Part shown: in pieces, positions 44,809-53,943 of the stretch
Numbering within the stretch: position 1 is the stretch's first letter
Layout: each line of letters opens with the position of its first letter
Source: CBDHEY01 sp965262305
GTDB lineage: Bacteria; Pseudomonadota; Gammaproteobacteria; Pseudomonadales; Cellvibrionaceae
Direction of reading: 5' to 3'
Assembly (NCBI GenBank): GCA_965262305.1
Contig: CBDHEY010000002.1
Span: forward strand, 1,550,001-1,614,000
Length of the DNA stretch: 64,000 bases
Notes under the pieces: model-generated
Database searches by the model: none
What the model was told of the DNA's origin: nothing
The model's input: the letters and a program-made list of their open reading frames with translations, nothing else
Translations under genes and position numbers: made by a program

Positions 44809-46176
44809 ATGAAATTAAAAGTATATAACACTGCGACTAGAGAAAAAGAAGATTTTATTCCCATTGAAGAAAACACAGTGAAGATGTACGTCTGTGGCCC
44901 AACAGTCTACAACCTTGTGCACATTGGTAATGCTCGTCCTGTTGTCGTTTTTGATACGTTGTTCCGGGTTTTACAAAAACTGTATAGCAATGTTATCTAT
45001 GCGCGAAACATTACAGATATTGATGATAAAATAATGAAAGCGGCTGCAGAAAAACAAGTGTCTATTGCTGAGTTATCTAATCATTATGCAAAAGAATTTG
45101 AAAAGGACATGGCCCAGCTCAACACGCTAGAGCCTACAATCGTTCCTTACGCTACCGAGCATCTCGAACCCATTATTAATATGGTTTCAACGCTTGTCGA
45201 AAAGGGTCATGCTTACGAGTCTCAAGGGCATGTTTTATTTGATGTAAAGTCGATGGAAGACTATGGCAAACTTTCAAACCGTTCTCTAGAGGACATGCTT
45301 GAAGGTGCTCGAGTCGAAGTAGCCGACTACAAAAAATATGCCGGTGACTTTGTTTTATGGAAACCCTCGTCCGATGAAGAACCTGGATGGGATTCACCTT
45401 GGGGCCGTGGTCGTCCCGGATGGCATATTGAGTGTTCTGCGATGATTGAAAAGCATCTCGGCGAAACGATAGATATCCATGGTGGTGGCAGAGACCTTAT
45501 CTTTCCGCACCACGAGAACGAGATTGCTCAAGGTCAGTGTGCTCACGGCGGTAAAGAGTATGTAAGGTACTGGATGCATAACGGTTACCTTAATATCGAT
45601 GGTGAAAAGATGTCGAAATCATTGGGTAACTTCAAAACTGTTCGCGAATTATTGGAACAATATCATGGAGAAGTTATCCGCTTTGCGCTCTTGTCGTCTC
45701 AATATCGGTCTGAAGCTGATTTTTCTAAAGATTTATTAGATCAATCTAAGGCAGCTTTGGATTCGCTTTACGGCGCATTAAAAATTTCCTCTGCTGAGCC
45801 AACGAACGTCTTACCAAATGATTATGAAAGATTTAAAGGTTTTCAGGCGTTACTCGACGATTTGAATACGCCGCTTGCGATCAGTGAACTGCATGGATTA
45901 GCGAAGCAACTAAATAAAGAACCAAGCGACCAAAAAACCTTGTCTGAGTTTGTATTCTTAGCTGAATTACTTGGTATATTGCAATATGACCCCAATATTT
46001 GGTTTCAGGGTGAATCTAGCGATGCAGCTGCTCGAATCCAAGGCTTAATTGACGAGCGAAATCAAGCTAAGCTTGATAAGAATTGGGAGCGAGCTGATGA
46101 GATACGGAATAATCTCAAGATAGAGGGCGTTGAACTTCTTGATTCAAAAGAAGGCACTACTTGGCGAAAAATCTAA
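44809..46176 (+). CDS. cysS: Cysteinyl-tRNA synthetase
   Basis: 455 residues. Class I enzyme with the zinc/HIGH region MYVCGPTVYNLVHIGNARPV at residues 26-45, further zinc ligands in GWHIECSAMIEKHLG and FPHHENEIAQ, and the KMSKS motif GEKMSKSLGNFKTV near residue 267. The C-terminal helical anticodon domain ends GTTWRKI. It lies 86 bases after glnS. The ATG has a weak ribosome-binding site but starts exactly at the family's N terminus. Confidence 0.97.
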   Translation: MKLKVYNTATREKEDFIPIEENTVKMYVCGPTVYNLVHIGNARPVVVFDTLFRVLQKLYSNVIYARNITDIDDKIMKAAAEKQVSIAELSNHYAKEFEKDMAQLNTLEPTIVPYATEHLEPIINMVSTLVEKGHAYESQGHVLFDVKSMEDYGKLSNRSLEDMLEGARVEVADYKKYAGDFVLWKPSSDEEPGWDSPWGRGRPGWHIECSAMIEKHLGETIDIHGGGRDLIFPHHENEIAQGQCAHGGKEYVRYWMHNGYLNIDGEKMSKSLGNFKTVRELLEQYHGEVIRFALLSSQYRSEADFSKDLLDQSKAALDSLYGALKISSAEPTNVLPNDYERFKGFQALLDDLNTPLAISELHGLAKQLNKEPSDQKTLSEFVFLAELLGILQYDPNIWFQGESSDAAARIQGLIDERNQAKLDKNWERADEIRNNLKIEGVELLDSKEGTTWRKI

Positions 46177-46336
46177 TTTAAATTAGTGGTAGGCGTCTTT
46201 AAAACGAAATAAAAAGTATTTCTAGACATTTGTGGATCGTGTTCTATATTCCGTTCATTATTTTACACATGGTAATATTGTGTAACTCACCGTATTAATA
46301 TGTCTTTTTCGTTTATTGTAATTCTTTAAAAGTGCT

Positions 46337-47149
46337 ATGAGATTTAGATCGATAGAAGAAAAATTTTTTCGAATTCGCTCCAATAAAATATTCGAGACTT
46401 TTATTGTTTCAATTATTATTTTCTCGGCTTTGGTTGTGGGAGTGAAGACCTACGACATACCTCCAGCGATCTCGCAATTAGTTTTTGTTTTAGATTGGCT
46501 TATCACTGCCGTATTTCTTATCGAAATTACCATTCGTTTCCTTGGAGAAAAACACAAAAGAAATTTTTTTCGAAGTGGATGGAATATTTTTGATACGGTA
46601 ATTGTGCTTGTTAGCATAATACCCATTGAAGATACTGAAATGGCAGTGATTGGAAGATTGATTCGGATCTTTCGAGTGCTTCGAATGGTATCAATCATTC
46701 CAGAATTGCGAATTCTACTCACCTCTTTGCTAAAAGCGCTGCCTCAATTGGGGTACGTGATGCTCTTGATGTTTATCATCTTCTATATTTATGCGGCTGT
46801 GGGGAGTACCTTCTTTGCCTCAATTAACCCCGATCTTTGGGGTGATATTGCGATAAGTATGCTTACCCTGTTTCGTGTCATGACGTTTGAAGATTGGACA
46901 GATGTTATGTACGAAACTATGTCTGTTTATTCGCTAAGCTGGGCTTACTATCTATCGTTTATCTTTTTTACTGCTTTTGCATTCTTAAATATGGTCATTG
47001 GAATTGTTGTCAATGTTATGGAAAAGGAACATCGTGCTTTAGAGAGTAAAGAAGAGGAGGATAATATTGCGCACTTGCAACAAGAACTCAAAGAGATAAA
47101 AGCCTTGTTGCTAGAATTAAAAAGTGATTCTAAAATGAGGTTAGAATAA
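46337..47149 (+). CDS. BacNav-type voltage-gated cation channel
   Basis: 270 residues with six membrane helices and one pore loop. S4 carries four arginines at three-residue spacing (RLIRIFRVLRMVS, residues about 103-115). The pore loop reads FRVMTFEDWTDVMYE; its filter TFEDWTD corresponds to TLESWAS/TLESWSM of the sodium channels NaChBac/NavAb but has two extra acidic residues. The C-terminal 40 residues form a coiled coil (EEEDNIAHLQQELKEIKALL) that should hold the tetramer. The assignment is firm for the fold; ion selectivity is open. ATG at 46337. Confidence 0.9.
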   Translation: MRFRSIEEKFFRIRSNKIFETFIVSIIIFSALVVGVKTYDIPPAISQLVFVLDWLITAVFLIEITIRFLGEKHKRNFFRSGWNIFDTVIVLVSIIPIEDTEMAVIGRLIRIFRVLRMVSIIPELRILLTSLLKALPQLGYVMLLMFIIFYIYAAVGSTFFASINPDLWGDIAISMLTLFRVMTFEDWTDVMYETMSVYSLSWAYYLSFIFFTAFAFLNMVIGIVVNVMEKEHRALESKEEEDNIAHLQQELKEIKALLLELKSDSKMRLE

Positions 47150-47166
47150 CAAGCGTGAGTTACTAA

Positions 47167-47817
47167 TTGAATAACAATAATATAGAAGTACTTGCTAAAG
47201 CAATTAATACTGCGAAAGGACTTTTTGATCGAGAATTAAGAGCACGCGGTACCTGCAAAGTTTATGATTTTCTTCCTGTAATTACGCAAAATTCGGTCTA
47301 CAGTTGGTCCGACAACCCTTTGATTGGGATATTCCAAAAACAATACATAATCCAAGCGGCTCTGATCGAGTTACAAGAGGATTATCGAGTACTCGCCCAA
47401 TCAGGTAAGGACGTAAAATTGGATAGAGAGGATCAAAAGATGTTGATCTTGTCTCCGGTAACGGTTGCTTTGGTGGATCATGAATCGATAGAAGAAATTA
47501 CTGATACTCAAAAAGCCGTAGAAGACGCTGCAGCTTCTGTGGTCCTAGAACACTACAGAGATTACGAGCGGTTTTTTAGTGCGACTGAGGATAGTATAAG
47601 CGAGTTACTAGAATCGTTTTGGGCGAAATTTAATGCTTATGAAGAGAAAGATATAGCGTACAAGATCTTAGGTGTTGAGTCCGGATCTAGTTTAAGGGAA
47701 ATTAACGAAGCCTACCGAAATTTGATATCACTTCATCATCCAGACAAAGGTGGAGACGCCGAAGAGTTTATAAAGATAAGACAAGCATTTGAATCTCTAA
47801 AGAAACATCATTGTTAG
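47167..47817 (+). CDS. DnaJ-related protein (C-terminal J domain)
   Basis: 216 residues from TTG 47167, the only usable in-frame start. The N-terminal 150 residues match the layout of the DnaJ-related N domain (ELRARGTCKVYDFLPVITQN, LIGIFQKQYIIQAALIELQE). The C-terminal 55 residues are a J domain with the HPD tripeptide in LHHPDKGGDAEEF, so the protein should stimulate an Hsp70. It starts 17 bases after the channel gene and may be co-transcribed. Confidence 0.85.
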   Translation: MNNNNIEVLAKAINTAKGLFDRELRARGTCKVYDFLPVITQNSVYSWSDNPLIGIFQKQYIIQAALIELQEDYRVLAQSGKDVKLDREDQKMLILSPVTVALVDHESIEEITDTQKAVEDAAASVVLEHYRDYERFFSATEDSISELLESFWAKFNAYEEKDIAYKILGVESGSSLREINEAYRNLISLHHPDKGGDAEEFIKIRQAFESLKKHHC

Positions 47818-47907
47818 TTTGCGTCGATCAATATTAGCTAACTTTTCTAAATCAATTGTCATTTAAGCAAAACAACCCATAAGAAGTTTTACCATTTTTG
47901 AGCTAAT

Positions 47908-48816
47908 TTACTTAGTAGCAAGCTGTATCACTTCTGACATGCTTCTTGTTACTTGATTTAAGTATCCACTACCAAAAAGATTAAGATGATTTAAAAGGTG
48001 ATATAGGTTGTACAAGGTTTTTCTACGTTTATATCCCTCTTCAATTGGCCAGATGTCATTATAACCTTGATAGAACTCACTGCTAAATCCTCCAAATAAT
48101 TCAGTAAGAGCCAAATCTGTTTCTCTGTCTCCGAAATAGCAAGCGGGATCATAGAACACGGGCCGATTATTAGCAAAGCCCGCATTTCCGCGCCATAAGT
48201 CTCCGTGGAGTAATGCACTTTTCGGATGGTGGTCAAACAATAGCTTTTTACAAGAATAAAGAAACTTTTTTTCGAGTGCTTTTATTTCTTTCGAGTAACC
48301 ATTTAAGTGTGCGAGTTCGAGTTGCGGAATCATACGATTTTGAATCCAAAACTCGTGCCAAAGGCTTTTCCAATTATTAGCTTGTGGCGTGGTACCAATG
48401 TAGTTATCGTTATACCACCCGAACTTAGAGGATTCTTTTTCGGAAAAGTAATCACGTTGATGCTGTTTTGCCAGGAGTCCTCCCATTTCAAACTCACTGC
48501 CATTTCGAGTTAAGGGTAAGTATTCCAATACCAAAAATGCATATTTTTCGTGGTGACCTATGCAAATACAGGCTGGTGCATTTACGTCAAGCCACTTAAG
48601 TCCTTCTTGTTCGGCTTCAAAAATTGGTAAGTTGCTTTTAGAGTTTAATTTAACAAAAAAACGATTGTGATTTCCGCTAATTATGAAAGCTTCACTAATA
48701 TCACCGCCTGTAACAGATTCCAAAGATTGAATCTGATAAGAGCTGTTTAAGTGAGACGATAGGGTTTCACTAATTTTTTGCCACAAAGGTGAATTGTAAT
48801 CGGATAAAATAGTCAT
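47908..48816 (-). CDS. Fructosamine kinase family protein
   Basis: 302 residues, kinase-like fold related to aminoglycoside phosphotransferases. The catalytic loop is LLHGDLWRGNAGFANNRP (Brenner motif HGDxxxxN) and the metal-binding Asp lies in PVFYDPACYFGDRETDLALT. The N-terminal lobe has a strand FFVKLNSKS with the ATP-binding lysine. Bacterial members phosphorylate ribulosamines or fructosamines and are thought to repair glycated proteins. It stands alone on the minus strand between two J-domain genes. Confidence 0.9.
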   Translation of the reverse strand: MTILSDYNSPLWQKISETLSSHLNSSYQIQSLESVTGGDISEAFIISGNHNRFFVKLNSKSNLPIFEAEQEGLKWLDVNAPACICIGHHEKYAFLVLEYLPLTRNGSEFEMGGLLAKQHQRDYFSEKESSKFGWYNDNYIGTTPQANNWKSLWHEFWIQNRMIPQLELAHLNGYSKEIKALEKKFLYSCKKLLFDHHPKSALLHGDLWRGNAGFANNRPVFYDPACYFGDRETDLALTELFGGFSSEFYQGYNDIWPIEEGYKRRKTLYNLYHLLNHLNLFGSGYLNQVTRSMSEVIQLATK

Positions 48817-48960
48817 AAATCCTTATGGTTTCTAATTTGCAGTTAATCAGAAGCTTCCGTATGTTAACTTCTTTGGCGGATTGTTTCTTATATATCGTCA
48901 TTCTTTTGAGTAATTGAATAGATTAGCCGATTTCGTTTCTTTCAGATATTGAGACAAATT

Positions 48961-49803
48961 ATGTTTTATGGAAAATTAATTGGTGGTGTTATTGGCCTGC
49001 TAACGCTAGGTCCTTTGGGCCTCCTTATTGGTATCGCAGTAGGTCACTTTTTTGATAAAGGCGTAAGCACTACGCAAAAAATGTTTGACCCAGGAGAGAA
49101 GGAGAGGGTAGAGCAGGCTGTTTTTTCAGCACTTTTCCCCTTGTTGGGCTGTCTTGCTAAAGCGGATGGACGCATATCTGAGGAAGAAATAGCAGCCACT
49201 GAAGATTTGATTAAGAAGATGGGCCTTAGCCAAAGTCAAAGAGAGCAGGCGATCACCTTATTTAAACAGGGTTCTCAGACGAATTTTGATATCTACGATA
49301 CAACAAGCACCTTTATGGCCGTTTGTGGAAAATACGGAAATATTCGTCAATTAATGCTTGTATATCTTATTACTCTTGCTTTTGCTGATGGGCAATTCCA
49401 TCCGGGCGAGGAAAGTCTTCTATCTAAGGTGGCGAAAGAGCTAGGTTACTCAAATTTAGCATTTAATCATCTTGTTGGTATGGTTAAAGCACAAACGCAT
49501 TTTTATCGCGGTGGACAAGATCAATCTGGCTATCATCAGTATTATCAGCGTCGTGGAGGACATTATGAATCAGGGTCCCATCCAAGTGGTGATGAACTAT
49601 CTCTAGCCTATAAGGCGCTTGGCGTGGAGCCAAATATTTCTGATGCTGAGCTTAAGAAGGCTTATCGTAAGTTAATGAGCGAGTATCATCCCGACAAGTT
49701 GACAGGCAAGGGCGTGCCTGAAGAGATGATTAAAATGGCGACGGAAAGGTCGCAAGAAATTCAAACAGCGTATGAGTTAATCAAAAAATCTCGAAAATCA
49801 TGA
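48961..49803 (+). CDS. djlA: DjlA-like membrane co-chaperone
   Basis: About 280 residues from ATG 48961 (an in-frame TTG at 48949 is also possible). An N-terminal glycine-rich membrane helix (LIGGVIGLLTLGPLGLLIGI) precedes a TerB-like helical domain (LLGCLAKADGRISEEEIAAT, LAFADGQFHPGEESLLSKVA) and a C-terminal J domain (YKALGVEPNISDAELKKAYR with HPDKL). It anchors DnaK stimulation at the inner membrane. Its end overlaps the S1/P1 nuclease start by four bases. Confidence 0.92.
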   Translation: MFYGKLIGGVIGLLTLGPLGLLIGIAVGHFFDKGVSTTQKMFDPGEKERVEQAVFSALFPLLGCLAKADGRISEEEIAATEDLIKKMGLSQSQREQAITLFKQGSQTNFDIYDTTSTFMAVCGKYGNIRQLMLVYLITLAFADGQFHPGEESLLSKVAKELGYSNLAFNHLVGMVKAQTHFYRGGQDQSGYHQYYQRRGGHYESGSHPSGDELSLAYKALGVEPNISDAELKKAYRKLMSEYHPDKLTGKGVPEEMIKMATERSQEIQTAYELIKKSRKS

Positions 49804-50687
49804 AGATAATTCTCGTATTTTTGGGGATTTTCAGTCTTGTTATGCCTGGCATATCGTACTCTTGGTCAAAGCAAATTCATGAAGCACAACTGGAGATTGT
49901 GTTCCAACAATTAGAAAGTGATGAAAAAGCCTATTACTCTGACATAGCGCAGCGCATTTTTCTAAATCAGAAGAAAAAAAAGAAAGACTCTAAATTTACG
50001 AAATTTAGTCAATTAGGTGCTTGGGCTGATAGCATAAGAGAGGAAAAATTATCGACGCTATTTGTTCAGTATGAGTCAACGGTGCCCGACGCGCTAGTGC
50101 CATTGAAAAATCAAAATACCAGTTTTTGGCATTTTCATAACACGTTATATAACCCTGGCGATTACCAATGCCGATTTAAAAATCACGGTCAATTGGTCGA
50201 GGCGCTAACACTTATTGATTCCAGTTTAAAAGCCGAGATAACAAAAAATCAAGAAGCGGTGTTATTGGCGCTGCAAATTCATTTCATTCAGGATGCGCAT
50301 CAACCACTTCATGGTATGACAAAACTCAACAAGAATTGCGGTCATGATAGAGGAGGCAATCTTACTTGTGTTAGGTCTTATGGAACGACTTGTTTAATTA
50401 ATCTGCATCAGTTGTGGGATCGAGGGTTCAAAGTTTCACGTGACTACACTTTCAGAAAAAAAATGGATTCAAAAATCACAGCGTCCTTTGAGCCAAGTAA
50501 ATGGGTAACGCAATCGCAAGGCTATGCTGAATTTATCTATTCGGTTGATGAAAATAAAATTGATGTGGCTTATCGTGAAGAAGCCGAAGGGATAACACGT
50601 AAACTGCTTGATCAACTCACGATTAACTTAATCTATTACTTAAAAAGACATTATAAACGAGAGTTAATGAATGCGAGAAAAGAGTAA
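49800..50687 (+). CDS. Secreted S1/P1-family nuclease
   Basis: 295 residues. The signal peptide ends at ISYSW, so the mature protein would begin at or next to the Trp that binds the first zinc in this family. Zinc-site motifs follow: WSKQIHEAQ, WADSIRE, FWHFHNT, HFIQDAHQPLH, DRGGN and NLHQLWDRG. These match the three-zinc S1/P1 site closely (usual GDxHQPLH is QDAHQPLH here). Such enzymes cut single-stranded DNA/RNA and 3'-nucleotides. Together with the endonuclease I at 31218 the strain has two exported nucleases. It overlaps djlA and the SDR gene. Confidence 0.9.
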   Translation: MKIILVFLGIFSLVMPGISYSWSKQIHEAQLEIVFQQLESDEKAYYSDIAQRIFLNQKKKKKDSKFTKFSQLGAWADSIREEKLSTLFVQYESTVPDALVPLKNQNTSFWHFHNTLYNPGDYQCRFKNHGQLVEALTLIDSSLKAEITKNQEAVLLALQIHFIQDAHQPLHGMTKLNKNCGHDRGGNLTCVRSYGTTCLINLHQLWDRGFKVSRDYTFRKKMDSKITASFEPSKWVTQSQGYAEFIYSVDENKIDVAYREEAEGITRKLLDQLTINLIYYLKRHYKRELMNARKE

Positions 50688-51516
50688 AAATGTTGTTATC
50701 ACTGGTTGTTCTTCTGGTATTGGTTTAACTTGCGCAAAAAGACTAGTTTCTGAAGGCTATCGCGTTATTGCAACCGTTAGAAAGAGCGCAGATATTGAGG
50801 TGGTAAAACATCAATGTGACTGCGATATTATTCTTTTGGATCTTCGAAGCAGTGACTCAATCAATTCCGCCGTCAGTCAAATAGTTGAACTAACAGATGG
50901 CGCAATTTATGCACTTTTTAATAACGCTGCTTACGGACAACCAGGTGCCGTAGAGGACTTGAGCCGCGAGGCCCTGCGTGATCAATTCGAGACAAATTTG
51001 TTCGGTACTCATGAGTTAACTTGTGGGCTTTTACCGTTTCTATTAGAGCAGCCCAGTGCTCGAATTGTCCAAAACAGTTCGGTTTTAGGGTTTGCGGCAA
51101 TGCCTTTTCGGGGCGCTTATAATGCTAGCAAGTTTGCACTAGAGGGACTTACCGATACGCTAAGAATGGAGCTTGGCGACACAAATGTGAAGGTAGTACT
51201 AATAGAACCTGGACCGATATTATCGCAATTTCGAAAGAATGCGTTAAAGGCTTTTAAAGACAAAATTAACTACAAGAATAGTCGTTTTGCTTCAGAGTAT
51301 AAAAAGTCTATTCAGCGACTTGACCGGCAGGGCGCTGCAAGCAGATTTACATTACCAGCGGATGCTGTAGCGAATAAATTACTTGCTGTACTGCAGTCTA
51401 AAAACCCAAAAGCCAGATATTACGTAACCTTTCCGACGTATTTGTTCGCGTTTTTAAGGCATATCTTGCCTACGTATTTTTTAGATAAAATACTTATTAG
51501 CGCTGGCCGTGCTTAA
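50671..51516 (+). CDS. Short-chain dehydrogenase/reductase
   Basis: 281 residues, classical SDR. NAD(P)-binding TGCSSGIGLTCAKRL at residues 10-24, NNAAYGQPG near 89, catalytic Ser in QNSSVLGFAA, and YNASKFALEGL with Tyr-x3-Lys near 150. The C-terminal part (FLRHILPTYFLDKILISAG) resembles hydroxysteroid-type SDRs. Substrate unknown. ATG lies 17 bases inside the nuclease gene, so the two are coupled. Confidence 0.9.
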   Translation: MREKSKNVVITGCSSGIGLTCAKRLVSEGYRVIATVRKSADIEVVKHQCDCDIILLDLRSSDSINSAVSQIVELTDGAIYALFNNAAYGQPGAVEDLSREALRDQFETNLFGTHELTCGLLPFLLEQPSARIVQNSSVLGFAAMPFRGAYNASKFALEGLTDTLRMELGDTNVKVVLIEPGPILSQFRKNALKAFKDKINYKNSRFASEYKKSIQRLDRQGAASRFTLPADAVANKLLAVLQSKNPKARYYVTFPTYLFAFLRHILPTYFLDKILISAGRA

Positions 51517-51595
51517 AACAACAAGAGATGAAAAATAGTTGAACTAAATGATTCGTTTCTTATTATATTTAAAGCTTTTATCAGTCTAGCTATTA

Positions 51596-51805
51596 TTAGA
51601 CAGGTTCTACGTTTTCAGCTTGAGGGCCTTTCTTCCCTTCACCTTCAGTGAAAGAGACTTTCTGACCTTCTTTTAAAGTTTTGAAGCCATCGGCTGCAAT
51701 ATTGCTGAAATGTACAAACAAATCTGCACCACCTTCACGGTTAATAAAACCATAACCTTTGCTTTCATTAAACCACTTAACAGTGCCAATTAATTTTTCG
51801 GACAT
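51596..51805 (-). CDS. CspA-family cold-shock protein
   Basis: 69 residues, single cold-shock domain with both RNA-binding motifs: KGYGFINREG (RNP1) and DLFVHFSNI (RNP2). It binds single-stranded nucleic acid. It is monocistronic; the upstream region holds a small GATCC/GGATT hairpin in the leader, and an AT-rich TATAAT lies further upstream on the minus strand. Confidence 0.95.
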   Translation of the reverse strand: MSEKLIGTVKWFNESKGYGFINREGGADLFVHFSNIAADGFKTLKEGQKVSFTEGEGKKGPQAENVEPV

Positions 51806-51938
51806 AAAAATTTGAAACCTATATATAAGAAAAATCCAAAATCCTGAAGGATCTTGTACAACGAGGTGAATTATATTTGTGGTTTATTACGAATTGACTA
51901 CATATTTATGCAGATTCCTAATACCAATATTAAGATGT

Positions 51939-52490
51939 CTAGTCAGAAAAAGGAAGTTTTGGAAGATAGTCACTAATTGCATCATACCCTTTCTTATAAA
52001 TGCGATTTACATCCGGTTTTATGTCTACGGCCATACGCCGAGACAGCATAGTTATCGGGAATATACAATGTTTGGTGTTTTTAACACAGACGGCCTTACT
52101 TTTTCCTACTTCATCTTCAAACGTCTTCCATTCCAACTGTTTAACTTGGCTCACATAGATATCTCCCATTACTACCCCAAGAGCTTGAAGGCTTTCTACG
52201 CTCTCATTCGCCACTTCAGTTTCTGAAATTAAACGTTGCAAAATAGTCAAATTGTCGCGTGTATTTTCGTTTCTACTCGATTGTTTGATTCTTTTCCCCA
52301 AGTATTTTCGCGAAATCTCATCTGCTAATTTTCTCTGATTTTCTAAAGATTGTTCATTTAACCAGTTGAGATTCTCAATTTTGGGAAAACCATCTTTATC
52401 GCCATACAAAAGAGAATTGTTGGCAAAAGCAGTGGATTGGATCAGAATGAGGAGAAAGATTAATAAAGTCTTTAAATTTGGTTTATTCAT
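51939..52490 (-). CDS. DUF3806-like exported protein
   Basis: 183 residues with a signal peptide (LLIFLLILIQSTAFANN). The C-terminal half resembles DUF3806: SLQALGVVMGDIYVSQVKQL, LEWKTFEDEVGKSKAV and FPITMLSRRMAVDIKPDV. No catalytic motif and no known role. It has two cysteines near the C terminus (AVCVKNTKHCIFP) that could form a disulphide in the periplasm. Monocistronic on the minus strand. Confidence 0.7.
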   Translation of the reverse strand: MNKPNLKTLLIFLLILIQSTAFANNSLLYGDKDGFPKIENLNWLNEQSLENQRKLADEISRKYLGKRIKQSSRNENTRDNLTILQRLISETEVANESVESLQALGVVMGDIYVSQVKQLEWKTFEDEVGKSKAVCVKNTKHCIFPITMLSRRMAVDIKPDVNRIYKKGYDAISDYLPKLPFSD

Positions 52491-52633
52491 TTTTTCAATA
52501 CAGCGTTGTTTGGGCTCATTTGCAGTAAGTGAGATTACCTTAGTGCGGTCTAAATTTTAATAACGATAAAATGGGGCGTATAATATCATCTTGGTAAAAT
52601 ATACCTAATTTAAGGAGTGGGGAGAAGTTTGAA

Positions 52634-53002
52634 TTGGTAAGTAAAGTCATTATATTAGTATTAGTTTTACTCTCTTCATATTTAGGTTGGCTATTCTATG
52701 AATCGGAAAATAGGCGTAAATCGCTAGAATTTAAGTTAAATAGGTCCAATTCTCTAATTAATGATCTAGAGAAACAAGTATTCAGTTTAGAAGAAAAAAT
52801 GACCAAAGTCCGTGAAGAGAGTGTAGAAGGTGTCATTGAGGATGCGAGTAAAACAATGATGGATGTTTGGAGATCTGTTATTGATAGCGTCGAGCAAGAA
52901 TTAGATTCAGTTGAAGATAAGCTCAAGGAATACAAAGAAGAGTTTAAAGGGCAGGAGAACCCATCAGGCTCTTCTCACATCGATAATAAAAAGCGTACCT
53001 AA
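52634..53002 (+). CDS. Small membrane-anchored coiled-coil protein
   Basis: 122 residues from TTG 52634 with GGGGAGAAG about 8 bases upstream. One N-terminal membrane helix (VIILVLVLLSSYLGWLFYES) is followed by a coiled coil (SLINDLEKQVFSLEEKMTKV, DSVEQELDSVEDKLKEYKEE). No family recognised. It lies 26 bases before an AsmA-like gene and is likely co-transcribed, suggesting an envelope function. Confidence 0.65.
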   Translation: MVSKVIILVLVLLSSYLGWLFYESENRRKSLEFKLNRSNSLINDLEKQVFSLEEKMTKVREESVEGVIEDASKTMMDVWRSVIDSVEQELDSVEDKLKEYKEEFKGQENPSGSSHIDNKKRT

Positions 53003-53028
53003 TTCAATTAAAGTCAGGAAGTAAAATC

Positions 53029-53940
53029 ATGAAAGCGTTCAAATATCTATCCATTGTTGTCTTATTAGTTATCGCATTAGCGATTGGGGGGCTTATTTAT
53101 CTCTTTAGTAATTTGAACCAGATTATTAAAGAAACGGTTGAAACTGTGGGTCCGCAGGTTACTGAAACTTCTGTTTTACTCGATGCTGTAGATGTAAAGC
53201 CGCAAAAAGGTAGAGGAGAGTTGAATGATTTTATCATCGCTAACCCGAGTGGGTTCTCGCGCAAAAATATATTTGAACTAGATAAATTGGTTTTACAGTT
53301 TAAGCCTGAATCGGTGCTTGACGATGTTATTGTCATTGATGAAATAACTGTTAAGGGACTTTTGGTTACAGCTGAACAAAAAGGTGCAACCACAAACATC
53401 CAAGAACTACTGAAGACATTAGAATCCCATGCTGGTGGTGAGGCTTCTTCTTCGGAATCCGAATCTAGCGGTGAATCGGTAAAGCTTATCATCAAAAAAT
53501 TTGATTTTTCAGACAATGCATTAGATTTTGTTACTGAAAAATTTGGATCGTTTAAACTTGATTTACCATCTTTTCAGCTAAATGATATAGGTCAAAAGGA
53601 GAACGGACTCTACCCTGCAGAACTTGGCCCCGCGATTATAAAACCGCTACTTAAGCAAGCGCAAAACGCAATAAAAGATAAATACAGTGAAATAACGAAA
53701 GAAAAGTTGAAACAAGAGTTTAATAAACAGAAAGAAGCATTGAAAGAAAAAGCAAAGGAAAAAGAAGCCGAGTTAAAAGAGGATTTTGAAACAAAGAAAA
53801 AAGAATATAAAAAAGAACTAAAGGAAAAAGAAAACAAAGCTGCTAAAGATGTTAAAGATAAGATTAGTGATAGTTTAGGAGAAGAAGAAACTAAAAAACT
53901 AGAAGATAAAGTAGAAGGGTTAAAGAAACTTTTTAACTAA
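53029..53940 (+). CDS. AsmA-like envelope protein with a Lys/Glu-rich coiled-coil tail
   Basis: 303 residues. One N-terminal membrane helix (VVLLVIALAIGGLIYLF), then an AsmA/DUF748-like beta domain to about residue 200 (VKPQKGRGELNDFIIANPSG, IVIDEITVKGLLVTAEQKGA) with a serine-rich insert (ASSSESESSGES). The last 90 residues are a highly charged Lys/Glu helix (EALKEKAKEKEAELKEDFET). The beta domain resembles proteins that handle lipids or assemble the envelope; the assignment is by pattern only. It follows the coiled-coil gene and is 3 bases before the pseudouridine synthase gene. Confidence 0.6.
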   Translation: MKAFKYLSIVVLLVIALAIGGLIYLFSNLNQIIKETVETVGPQVTETSVLLDAVDVKPQKGRGELNDFIIANPSGFSRKNIFELDKLVLQFKPESVLDDVIVIDEITVKGLLVTAEQKGATTNIQELLKTLESHAGGEASSSESESSGESVKLIIKKFDFSDNALDFVTEKFGSFKLDLPSFQLNDIGQKENGLYPAELGPAIIKPLLKQAQNAIKDKYSEITKEKLKQEFNKQKEALKEKAKEKEAELKEDFETKKKEYKKELKEKENKAAKDVKDKISDSLGEEETKKLEDKVEGLKKLFN

Positions 53941-53943
53941 ACT

